Positions 39,663-49,850 of a stretch of 50,012 nt of DNA are shown here, one piece after another. The notes beneath the pieces are model-generated. The model was not told the origin of the DNA and did not search any database. It saw only the letters and a program-made list of their open reading frames with translations. The position numbers and the translations under genes were made by a program. The stretch comes from Saccoglossus kowalevskii (lineage: Eukaryota; Hemichordata; Enteropneusta; Harrimaniidae), in assembly GCF_000003605.2 (NCBI RefSeq), contig NW_003131857.1, positions 270,463 to 320,474 of the forward strand, written 5' to 3'. Each line of letters opens with the position of its first letter. The first letter of the stretch is position 1.

Positions 39663-40667
39663 AGCCAATATAAAATATACGTAAACTGCCACTTTTACTA
39701 GAACGAGAAAAAAAATACGTTCAATTGATTTGTCCGGTTCGTTATCCGCCAAACACATTTGGAGGCTACTTAGTACGTACACTGTTCAAGATGATAACAT
39801 TGAACGTGGTTTACAAATAGATATGAAGTCATTATCAACTACATTCACAATATCTATATAGTATGGACACCTGCAGAATAATAATTAACCCCCATGAAGT
39901 CAATACAGAAAATCTGTAAGTAAACATTATTCAGGTCGTCGTATCGTTAGTGCTTTGTAACTTTACAATCTTCCGATCTAAAAAGCTGCGCTTAATTAAC
40001 GGCAGTGTGCATTGTGATAAAGCTAGTCATGGCAATGGTAATTGAATTTGGCCGAAGAATGAAAAAGTATCGTCAATCGTTTTCCAGATAGACATCTGTG
40101 TTTAATGTACTTGTATTGTATTTTGACGTATGCGCGATATAGTGGCTTCTTTTCAGTGTACTCGTAGTCGTGAAATACATTGTCTTTCATGTTTGGCATA
40201 TGGCAATTAGTACCATTGCACTTCGACGCGATGTCCTTATCAAGTCATTTTTTTCTTTTCACTGAATAAATGCGATTTACATTTACATTTAGATGGTATA
40301 TTTAAATGTCTCTGATCGGCTTTGATTTCAGTACTATTTGACACGTGCTTTAATTAGATTATATAGTTGTGCATTTAACAAATCGAATCACCAATACTTT
40401 TCACCGAACAGTTCGATTGGTTTTCAATTACTGGTGCTATTATTAGTGTAAATAAAATTTTAATGGTAACTCGGACTGCGGCTGAACCATTTCCACCCAC
40501 ATGTACAAAGGATATTCTGTACACTCATATATTCGGTTCATAGTAGTTAACGGTATAAACATCGATTTCAGTTGGTATTGTGTCGGTGAAATTTACAGCA
40601 ATTTACTGCATAGGCACAAAATAGGTTTCCACTACAAATCATGGTTGCAGAGACAATCCAGTTAATA

Positions 40668-40686
40668 ATATATATATATATATATA
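40668..40686. repeat. (TA)n microsatellite
   Basis: About nine uninterrupted AT/TA dinucleotides. Confidence 0.9.
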
Positions 40687-41663
40687 ATTATAATTTCCTG
40701 CTTGACGCCATAGGCATAAAGCATATAATATAACTTCTTAAACATGCAATCACTGTTTTAAAATGAAGCAATTTGAGTTTTCATTCGTGTTACCTAGAAG
40801 CGCTGAAAGACATAGTTACAATGGACGTTCAGATGGCGATCGATATATGCTCTATGCCGCTGCGTGATTTCCGGTTGCAAATTACATAACTGGCTTGCCC
40901 CTGTTTTCGTACGACTCTCTCTCTCATTCAGTAAATCGAAACGGTCGAACGTAACGACTTTTTTATTACTTGTTATATACTGTGTACATTTCACAACGTG
41001 CATTCATTCTGTTCCACAATCTTCATGCATCAGGCACACATCGATAATTAAAGTGCGACGTTTTTAAGTGGGGAAACAACTCAACACATTATCACTATCC
41101 GTGTTTCAAAACACCAATTGTCATAATATTATGATTAAACTTAAGTGTTTTCAGCAAACAAAAACACATCCACAATATATAGTATCCATCACAAGTTGCA
41201 TGTTCATCTTGTCTCAAATACAATTATTGTATCATATAATAGTGTGTGTAAATGTATTTTTTTTGCTTTTCTTTTATCCTTGAATTGCTCATTTTACCGA
41301 CTTCTTTCAATAATTCTCATCAAGACTTATTGCAGAAATACTGGAGACACAATGAAGTCATTTCCTTGTTATTAATCCGCGGTGACACTTAATCTGCATT
41401 ACTTGGCGGATATCACGTTTTTTTTTAAATTTAATAAACCTTATCGTAGAGTTGATTAAAAAAATACTTTTTTCGACCGATGTTGAAACACCAGTTAGAT
41501 TTAATAATACACACTTTTCTGCACTAAGATCACATACACAAATCAACAGCGTACACACACAGCGATATATTTGAGTAAACATGTTAAATTTTCACACAGA
41601 GTCTCCAGAAAAAGAATAGTGGGTATAGTTTCTCAATAGCACTTTAAATCATCACATTTATCG

Positions 41664-41765
41664 CTTAACGTCATGTTTGATATGGCTCCCATGCGACGAA
41701 TATGACGCGTGTAAATAGGTAATTTATGTACAAGAAACACGCGCTGTGTGACGACTTTTGAGCTT
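41664..41765. mobile_element. CGTCG-type TIR element, copy 5 (decayed)
   Basis: The interior GATATGGCTCCCATGCGACG, ACGCGTGTAAATA and GCGCTGTGTGACGAC align in order with copy 1 (GATATGGGACTCATAGCGAC, ACGCGTGTGAAATA, CGCTGTGCGACGAC). The left TIR has nearly vanished (only CGCTTAACGTCATG-like residue) and the right TIR ends in TTTTGAGCTTTA. It is a clearly older copy of the family. Confidence 0.6.
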
Positions 41766-41886
41766 TACAAACTCGATGCACTTTAGTGCCACTTAGCAAA
41801 ATATAAAATTCATATGTTTTAAACTCCCTGTTATATTGTTTCAAGTTAGACTGATAACAAACAGCTAACTGACTTACATACTGACA

Positions 41887-41984
41887 TAAAAATAAATAAA
41901 TAAATAAATAAACAAACAAACAAACAAACAAACAAACATACAAACAAACAAACAAACAAACAAACAAACAAACAAATAAACAAA

Positions 41985-42047
<63 letters not shown>

Positions 42048-42066
42048 AATAAATAAATAAATAAAT
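41887..42066. repeat. Compound (AAAT)n-(AAAC)n-(AAAT)n microsatellite, about 180 bp
   Basis: A TAAA array passes into a CAAA array (with one CATA interruption near 41938), then back to TAAA, with a single phase slip (TAAAATAAA) near 42049. Minus-strand LFVCLFVC and FIYLFIYL frames are repeat artefacts. It lies about 1 kb upstream of the receptor gene. Confidence 0.97.
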
Positions 42067-43054
42067 GACTGGTCTCAGTCATTGCAATTTTCATCATCCA
42101 GGATGATAGGATGCCTCAGAATAATTAATATTGCTTGAGGATTGGCCTATCCGTGACAGCTTGGTGTATATGTTACATAGAACAAATGAAATTACGCCCA
42201 AGTGGCTTTTGGAATGTTATTGCTAACTTAAAAAATGACATTAAGTCGGTGCGAAGCTACTTACATAATTGTGCTTGATTTTCTACCAAATCAGTCAGAC
42301 CAATCAGTAAGCAGTTTGTTTGTTTGTTCACAGGTAACTTTTACTTAAATTTTTACCCTATCTATGCTTTGCCTTAACTCAGTAATGTCGTATCTGCCAT
42401 ACTTTCACATGTGAACATTGACACTGTCTATTTTATTATAGATTCCAATATTAGGTGATACAAACCGAATACTGCCGATTTATATCGATATACTGTTGGA
42501 AAAATAAATAGGTAAGGTATGGCATAGCAGCAACATTAAGACACTACTAGTTACAAAGTCACGTATTGAATTTAAATGTATATAAGTCTTGTTTGATGTA
42601 CAGTGACGATTGACTAAGCAGTTAGTTTAGTCGACATTTTCAATCCAACTCAGGGGCCAATCAGCCACGGCATTACAGTTAGATGACAATATTTCGTGTA
42701 ATTAGTTGTTTGTATGCAAGGGAGTTTTCCACATACAAATGACGAATTCGGATGAATTTTGTTTATTTAGTTTCATTCCGTATTCAAGGTTGTGGTCGCA
42801 TGGAACCAATAACGAACACTGTGCGTCGCGATGAGTGTGGTTCTTTAACAAGTCACCCAGACACGCGACTAAAGCCATATTTCTAAGAATTATAATCTTT
42901 TCTGATGTCGTCTCCAGACAAATACTGCGTTCAAAATAATCCTGTTTTTTGTTGTTGTTTTTTTTTGTCGCGTGAACTCATTGTGAATTTGTGTTGATCA
43001 CATTTTAACTGTGACCTTGTATATGTTGTTTTCATAGAAACACTTACGTTTAAT
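42067..43054 (+). other. Upstream region of the receptor gene
   Basis: The 988 bp between the microsatellite and the receptor start codon hold no other gene. Visible candidate elements are TATATAAG (42579-42586) and a CCAAT word near 42658. Just before the start codon, a T-rich tract (42945-42966) and TTTTCATAG ending at 43037 could be a 3' splice acceptor for an intron in the 5' UTR. An in-frame TGA at 42995-42997 with no ATG before 43055 fixes the N-terminus if the gene is unspliced. Confidence 0.5.
42579..42586 (+). promoter_or_regulatory. TATA-like word upstream of the receptor
   Basis: TATATAAG lies about 470 bp upstream of the receptor ATG. In an AT-rich genome such words arise by chance, and no initiator or transcript evidence supports it. 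Confidence 0.2.
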
Positions 43055-44152
43055 ATGGAAGAATCAGGCAATATATCATCCAGCATCGCGCCCGCCCCCG
43101 TCGACCCACTGAACACAGCAGAGTTTTGGTACCAGGTCTTTGCTCTGGACACGCCAGCGGAAGTGGTACTGTTCTTTGGTATTCTCTTTGTCCTTTTGAT
43201 ACTTGGTGGCAACGTGTGGGTTATCGTCGCCGTTATTCGAAACCCTAAACTGAGAAGTTCAGCCACGAATATATTCATCGTTTCACTTTCAGTGACAGAC
43301 ATTCTAGTCGGTGTAGTGACCGTACCGCAACACGTGGCCGTTTGGGGATATTTCAGTCATGTTCACAACAACGTCATTTGCAAGCTAGTGGCGTATCTAC
43401 AGAGCTGCTCCCTCACCGGTACAACGCTTTTCCTCATCTGCATCGCCGTAGACCGCTATCGTGCCATCGTGCAACCGCTGAAACCCCGCATAACCGTTAA
43501 CCAGGCATTGTTTGGATGTGCCCTGGTTTGGCTAGTCGGACTCCTGTATGGGATTGCCCCGCTGTATACTGTAGGCCTAAACCCAAGAGTTGAATATGTT
43601 GGCAACGAAACCTACGTTATCTATAGGTGCGGTGTCTTGTATGAAAAAGCCGAACTGGACGCAATCATTCGTTTATTAGATTTCGTTGTGTTTTACGGCG
43701 TTAATCTGCTGATACTCGCTATCCTGTACGGCATTATGATCTCTACGCTCTGGTTCGGCAAATCCCCGAGCAATTCATCAAATCGCGGCAAACAGAAAGC
43801 GATTAAAATGTTGGGTTTTGTAGTTTTACAGTTCAGCCTTACATGGCTCCCGTACCACGCCCTGCAGCTCTACTACCAGTACACCACATACATCCCACCC
43901 AGACCGCTCCTCTACTCGACTGCACCCATCAACAGTACATTCTTCATATTCTGTTGCAATAGTTGGATAAACCCGATCCTCTACGCATACTTCAACGAAA
44001 ACTTTCGGAAGGAGTTTGTTCGCCTATTCCCATGTTTAAATAGAAAGAGTAAAGTTGGCCCAACCACAACTGGTATGTCAGTGACATCTAAAACAGGCAA
44101 TATGTCCGTCACACAAGCTAATACACAGGTATCAACCGTTTCGACTGCTTGA
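43055..44152 (+). CDS. Class A peptide-type GPCR, GPR83/neuropeptide-receptor-like, intronless
   Basis: A complete 365-residue seven-helix receptor of the plasma membrane, expected to bind a neuropeptide and signal through G proteins. Visible landmarks: N-glycosylation sites N6 (extracellular tail) and N184 (ECL2); TM1 GN with N53; TM2 LSVTD with D82; WGYF in ECL1 (97-100); C109 and C192 for the TM3-ECL2 disulfide; intact DRY (133-135) followed by PLKPRIT; TM4 W159; TM6 TWLPYH (263-268); TM7 NPILY (306-310); helix 8 ENFRKEF; palmitoylation candidate C327; Ser/Thr-rich tail. Start choice: first in-frame ATG after the upstream TGA at 42995-42997. The PLKPRI word after DRY, the IKML start of TM6 and the NENFR helix-8 start resemble GPR83 and related NPY-type receptors. 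Class assignment is near certain; the subfamily is tentative. Oddities: the usual TM5 proline is Asn217 (eight residues before Tyr225), and the CWxP cysteine is Thr263. The single exon could reflect retroposition or an ancestral intronless state. Confidence 0.95.
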   Translation: MEESGNISSSIAPAPVDPLNTAEFWYQVFALDTPAEVVLFFGILFVLLILGGNVWVIVAVIRNPKLRSSATNIFIVSLSVTDILVGVVTVPQHVAVWGYFSHVHNNVICKLVAYLQSCSLTGTTLFLICIAVDRYRAIVQPLKPRITVNQALFGCALVWLVGLLYGIAPLYTVGLNPRVEYVGNETYVIYRCGVLYEKAELDAIIRLLDFVVFYGVNLLILAILYGIMISTLWFGKSPSNSSNRGKQKAIKMLGFVVLQFSLTWLPYHALQLYYQYTTYIPPRPLLYSTAPINSTFFIFCCNSWINPILYAYFNENFRKEFVRLFPCLNRKSKVGPTTTGMSVTSKTGNMSVTQANTQVSTVSTA

Positions 44153-47100
44153 AAAAACACATTCATGGTATTTGATGACAATATCAGAGCATTCTGTCGT
44201 AATACTAAAGGTTGGACGAGGGAATACTAGTAAGCATACACATACGTACGTAAAAAGTGACTTGCTCGGATTGTATCTTAGGTACTTCGTTGGAACTTTG
44301 GTAAGCGGCGTATCGGAAGAGTTGCCCCCTCACTAGTGCGAATAAGATAAAACACTTTATTTGCATGGAGTTTTACCGAAGAAAACACTTTCTAATCGCC
44401 CACTACCTAACTGCTTCTTTCACAGATGAAGAAGTGCTAAGCAGTAATTCTAAATGATTACATGTTTATAAATCACGTGATGTTACTCATAAAGTTACAA
44501 GTGACTCATGTTACTGGAAATAGATGAATTGTGTGGATGCCAGTCGTGGCCTGTACAATGAAAGACAGTGCATTTTGAATATCGGGTTCATCATTAGAAC
44601 AATAACACTGGTTTTTGGAACACATAAAAACATTGTTGGCAACATTTCTTCAGTGAAGTGTCTCTATGTCTATTACGCATCTAGGTGATAGTTCACGGAA
44701 TTTCATATTTAATATTATGTATAATGTTTTCAAGATCTATGGTATAAGATTGTGTAACTGGCACGACTTGCTGTGATCTCGTTTGAAGACAGGCAAATGG
44801 ACGATTTTACGCGTAAGACAGTTTTACAGTGAACGAAATATTACCTATTACAGAAAGACCACATACTCGTTAAACGGGAGAAATACTAAATGTATGTGAG
44901 TTCTGAAAAAAGAACTAGCTATTGTTCGTTCTAAACACATTTTTATATCGTCATTGTGTTTTCGCTCATAATCGAACATTATGTGTTTCTGCTTGTTTTG
45001 AATAAGACGATAACTTCGTTTATTTCTATTTTCACGTCGATCAACGTTTCTAAGCGTTCCCTTACACCATTGGTTAATACTCGTGTGATTGACGCGTGGA
45101 ACTCTCTTGCATTGGCATCTCCATATTGCACGTGAATATCCAAGCTTCTTATATTATATGGTTACCGTATGTGCTATAAATGATTGTATTGGCATATTTT
45201 GTATACCCTTCAACTTTATAATAGTTTAGACTTGATTTTGGTCTATATTCACACTAACTAGAAAATCCTTTGAATACCAAATTACGCAAAATAAACTTTT
45301 TTCATAGTGTTTAAAAGGTTTTGATAAAAACATTTATGTAGTAGGAAACTAAAACCGTTCTTTTTAAAAACGGACCTGGAACTTGTAGAGAAATACATAC
45401 AAATGTGCAACGTTTTGGCGAGGAATTTAGAGTGTTCAAATGTTAGTTATATCACGTTATATATAGATTTATTATATTATCACGATAGATCATGCAGAAC
45501 ATAACCTCACTTTACAAAAATGTGTACTAAATCTAAAATTTATTCTATCAACAAATCTTAGACGAATATAGTTGCTGAGATCCTGTGTTTGCCATTCGTG
45601 GTGTTCATTTCTCTCCCGTCAATGTGCTTACACTGTTTTAAATAACAAGGTTACATTGGCCGGGGAACAGCAATGACGTGAAAGGATTGAACACAAGTCT
45701 CGTAGCTCTCTCGCTCTCCACGAGAACGAGAACACGGCGGACATTTACGTTTATGGCTTATGGTGTGACGAAGCAATTCAAACATTTGTTTTCATCATAT
45801 GTCTGGAGTGATTCACATACACGATGTACATATTTTAAACATTAAAAGTACATCTACATTTTCTTTCTTTTCTCTTTAATAATAATAATTACTTGAAGAT
45901 ACTTGTTTATCTGATTTAGCATTTACAACAGACTTATATTTATGTATTACAATTTTTAGTGACTTTTGCTCTGTCATATATGTGTAATAGAATTATTTCT
46001 GTTGTAAAATAAAATTAACTTATAAATGTTATACTTTGGTAAAGAACTTGGCGATTGTAAATAAATAAAGAAGATGATGAATTATAAATACTGATTATTA
46101 TGGAAGGCAATTTTATAATGGAATTTGGAGAAAACTCGAAATTGGTTTGTTCTTAGTGGAACTTTGACACATTGTATTGCGCCACCAGCGTTGCATTACG
46201 TGATGTACTGTATAAGATATGTAACACTACCTAGTCTCACATATATTGGTCCAAACGCACCAAAAAAGATTAACAATGTTAGCAAAATAACAAACCAAAT
46301 ATTTAACCAATTTCTAGGCCAAAAGACAGCTCGCAATTTTGAATCAGGCGTCAAGGAGTCATTTTGTGACGATGCTGTTTAAATCACACATTCAAATTTA
46401 CTATGTGATCTAACAACTCCAATGACTTCGGCTACCGCTGCATTCAAGACATCTGTACTGTCCAACTTGTGCTAAAATTTTGCTTGAATATTGAATATTG
46501 GTGGGATTTTACTGCTCCAAATTGCGAGTACTTGGTAGCAGAGTATACGAGCTCACTTCTTCATTCATCGTGGCACCATGCTTAAGCATAATAAATGAAA
46601 TATTCAATTAGAGGTTTGTATTACATGGAAATGTCGTGATATTTACGAGTGTTTAAGCGTGAGCTCTGTTTTTTTTCGACTAGTTGTGAACCGAAATAAA
46701 CTATTTGGTTTTGAACATCATAAGAAAACAAAATGACCGCCACGAACAGTTCCGGTCATACAGAATATTTTCTATATTTGACTAGTGAAATATATCGTGG
46801 TTCACAGTATGATTAAATGAAATACACAGAAGTAAACTTCCCATCTTAGCCGGTGCTAAGTCAGAAAATCTGAACACATACTGCACCCTGAACTGTTTTG
46901 GTAAATATGGTAAACCTGCAGGAAGTATTCACAGGGACAGTACGGCCAACCGTCACGTGATAAAAGCCACGACAATTGAAATTCATATTTAATTTACTAA
47001 AGAAATAAAGATAAAACAACTCGAAAAACATAAATAAAAAATTCAACAACATTGAAAAAAAAATCATACTCAAATAACAAAGCAAAAATTTAAATCACTA

Positions 47101-48308
47101 TTTCTTAACACACAAACCACCAAGAAAAAAAGAAAGAAACAGAGATGAATACCCTTTTGTGGGAAAATACAGCTGAAAACCTGTGTCTTTCGCATTGCTT
47201 GTGTGCCAGAGGGGGCATGTCGGTGTTTATCCAGAACTAAATACTAGTTTGTTAGACTACTAAAACAAAAATGCTTAAGACAACTAAGCCATGGCTATAG
47301 TCCAGCGTAGAATCCTCGATGAGTGAATAACTCTGCTTCAAGGAACTACAAAGCCTAGTAATGGATGTTTATTTCATGTGAAGACAAACTGGCGAATCGC
47401 GGAGAACGTTATCACATGGGATACTCAATTTATACTTTATAATTTTTTTTTATAAAACACTTGGGTCGATATACAACTAATGGGTAATGGGAAGGTCAAT
47501 CAAAGTTCATTCTATGTATCTTTTTTTTGTTTTAAAAATTGTTATAACATAAAACAGATGGGTCGATAGTAAACAATACACGGGACATTATATAAAACAA
47601 GTGAGTCAATATGCAACGTATGAGCAATAATATAAAACATATAGATTTGCGACATTCAGGTGGCAATACACAGCATATAGTAGGGCATCGATGTACAGGC
47701 CATGATGTACATCAAATGGACATTACTCGTAATTCTGGTCGTTATACTGTGAGCTGATAGAACAAAACATGTAACAACGAATAAGTAAATACATGACTTC
47801 CTATATAGCCTATTCTCATTTCTGATAAAAAAAAAAGCGCCACATGGTGGTGACTTCATGTTTTCTTCACTGGTTTATTCGCCCTGACTTGTACTACCGC
47901 TGATGGCGCACTACCCTGAAGAAATCATAAACCACAACCGTGACAAATAAAAAGGAACAGAAAGAAAGTCTGGACGGACAGCATTTTAAAGGTAGGCATA
48001 TAGGTGTGTAAGAAGTGTGTAGATCACAAGTCAAGTTCATATCCGACAATCACACACAATTCCCTGGGGGATGGAACTGATATTGAAAACGTCAATCTTT
48101 GCGATCAACTGAACAAAGAATTTATAAAGCTAAGTTCTGAAAACAAGAATACAAATTATTTTTAGATAACAACATTTATAGTATGTTGTATCACTTTCCA
48201 CGATCTTTCAGTATATATATATTCAACATTTCGTGACTAAGCATGAAAATGCTCAGGCATATATTATTTATAAAGGCCAATAACATAATATGATAATCCT
48301 CGCATGGT
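44153..48308. other. Region downstream of the receptor, no further gene seen
   Basis: It contains the receptor 3' UTR of unknown length and intergenic DNA. AATAAA words occur at 45290-45295, 46008-46013 and in tandem at 46060-46069. Open frames of 65-85 codons (for example 46125-46382 +) have no recognisable features. Confidence 0.5.
46060..46069 (+). other. Candidate polyadenylation signal (AATAAATAAA)
   Basis: Two overlapping AATAAA hexamers preceded by TTGTA. It is a plausible transcript end for a long (about 1.9 kb) receptor 3' UTR, but the earlier hexamers at 45290 and 46008 are alternatives. In this AT-rich DNA chance occurrence is likely. Confidence 0.25.
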
Positions 48309-48424
48309 GTTATATAAGCATGTTAAATGATCCATTGATTGGGTTTCTGTTACATACATTTATTCGTTTTTGGGACTTATTTGAAGTTTTTAATAACAAA
48401 ACTTAGGAGTAATATTGATCTCTA
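48309..48424 (+). repeat. Dispersed AT-rich repeat, copy 2
   Basis: Matches 30860-30960 (shared ATGTTAAATG, GGGTTTC, ATTCGTTTTT, TTTTTAATAACAAAACTTAG, AGTAATATTGATCT). It has small insertions relative to the first copy. Non-coding. Confidence 0.55.
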
Positions 48425-48845
48425 GATTAGAAGTTACTTGTATGTATTTGTTATCACTGCTCAAAGTATTCACTAGTATATACAAATGTGTACTACGTTT
48501 GTCATAAATTTGAGAGCTGTGACCAATCTGAAACAGTGTTGGGTAATATACATTGTAGTACGTTCATTACTCTGAATTCAAAATTGCTTATTTTGATCTT
48601 GGCGTTGTTGACTTCGCATTATTGTCATGTGGTGGCGCCCTGCGTCAACGTATAGATACGTGTTTCATGGTACCATAGGCTCTGTCTTTATTAAATATGA
48701 CGCTACTATTCATCTACGACAACTTTAAATCTATAGAGATATATTAATTTGTATGGTTGTGGGAAAGAAATGTTGTTGTGTTTTACTCGACAAGTTAGAC
48801 AGGGTCGATGGCGTCAGTGACAAGTGCGTCGCGATTTGTGTGCGT

Positions 48846-49060
48846 ACTGTAAACAGTTTAATTATTCGCTGGGTTTGAATTTTGCTTATTTTGCTGACAT
48901 GAAAATGTGCTAAATTAAAACCCAGTGAATATGTAAAACTGAGCATAGAACACATTATCTAAATTAATAAACCGTGAACTTAAAACCCATTGAATATCGG
49001 ATTCCCTGAAATGCAAAATCAGCAAAATTTAAACCCAGTGAAAATTAGTAATTTTACAGT
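48846..49060. mobile_element. Foldback repeat with ~50-bp arms
   Basis: The left arm (48846-48900: ACTGTAAACAGTTTAATTAT, TCGCTGGGTTTGAATTTTGC) is mirrored by the right arm (49006-49060: GCAAAATTTAAACCCAGTGA, AATTTTACAGT). Two more partial copies of the arm word, TTAAAACCCAGTGAATA (48915-48931) and TTAAAACCCATTGAATA (48980-48996), sit in the loop in the right-arm orientation, giving four related motifs. It is probably a non-autonomous foldback element. A 74-codon minus frame here is incidental. Confidence 0.7.
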
Positions 49061-49802
49061 ATTCGGTTCGATTTCAAAGCACAAACAAAGCTGAAACGAT
49101 GAAACTATTTGGTTACTGGCAATTATTGAATTATTTAAAGCGATTTGTGTGTAAACAAGCAATGTATTTGACATTGACGAATTGTACAAGCCATACACGG
49201 GCGCGAAAAATGAACAGTTGATTCTATATGAAAAGTGCTATAATCGTTACGGAGTGTGCTGTTAACAGCGTTTGTTAGATCATGACAGTGGTGGCGGTGA
49301 GGTAGAGTCATAGATAACAGAGTCACAGTAAGTAATCTACATTTCTCTACTACAATTCTAGTGTGATTATTCATTCACTGCCAGATTCATCTTGAATTTT
49401 CAAGGTGAATGTTCCGGCGAAGCACTCCGTCCACTATCACCTTGAAGTATTTCATTATGACTATGTGTATGTGACAATGCCCTCACAGTTTAGAATCAGT
49501 TTACCAACAGCCAATCATATTGCTTCTTTCTTAAACGAGCTGGCCAAGCTATCAAAATCTTCGAGGCTGAGCTAAGTCACAAAGACGCTTCACGTTGCTA
49601 TTTAAGACGCGCACCACTTTACCACATGTATTTCACCAATCGAAAAGCCCGTACTGAAAATAGCTAAAATCGGGAAAACAGCACAAACTTAACTTTGAAG
49701 TAATCCTAAACAACCAAATTTAAATATGTTGCATATGTAGGGGTAATCTTGTTACACTTTTCAGGGGGGTGTCAACAACCATCTCAAAATAACGTTTTCT
49801 GA
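49061..49802. other. Intergenic stretch, no gene seen
   Basis: I see no coding region. CCAAT words (for example 49510) and TATTTAAGACGCGC (49600-49613) occur before the open frame at the right edge and could be promoter elements for it, though nothing confirms this. Confidence 0.45.
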
Positions 49803-49850
49803 GTATTTATTGGCCTTTGTTTTCACCATGATGGTTGTCAGGTGGTGAAA

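Larger units (their letters stand above)
36426..41663. other. Gene-poor stretch with scattered signals
   Basis: No gene can be supported. A codon-like antisense patch (37522-37647), the second promoter-like repeat (37869-38070), simple repeats and a composite regulatory-site cluster (39625-39662) are listed separately. Confidence 0.5.

Noticed and set aside
40864-41067. 67-codon plus frame with a hydrophobic stretch resembling a signal peptide
   Set aside because: The hydrophobic run is short and internal, with a basic region before it. There is no cleavable precursor layout, no dibasic peptide sites and no coding-like composition.
41671-42097. Minus-strand frames rich in LFVC and FIYL repeats
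   Set aside because: They are produced by the AAAT/AAAC tetranucleotide array, not by a protein gene.
42931-43302. 123-codon minus-strand frame overlapping the receptor start
   Set aside because: It is an antisense shadow of the receptor coding sequence, with no independent features.
49505-49615. CCAAT plus TATTTAA words resembling the 16-kb and 37.9-kb repeat
   Set aside because: Only isolated motifs match; the block order and intervening sequence do not, so it is not counted as a third copy.
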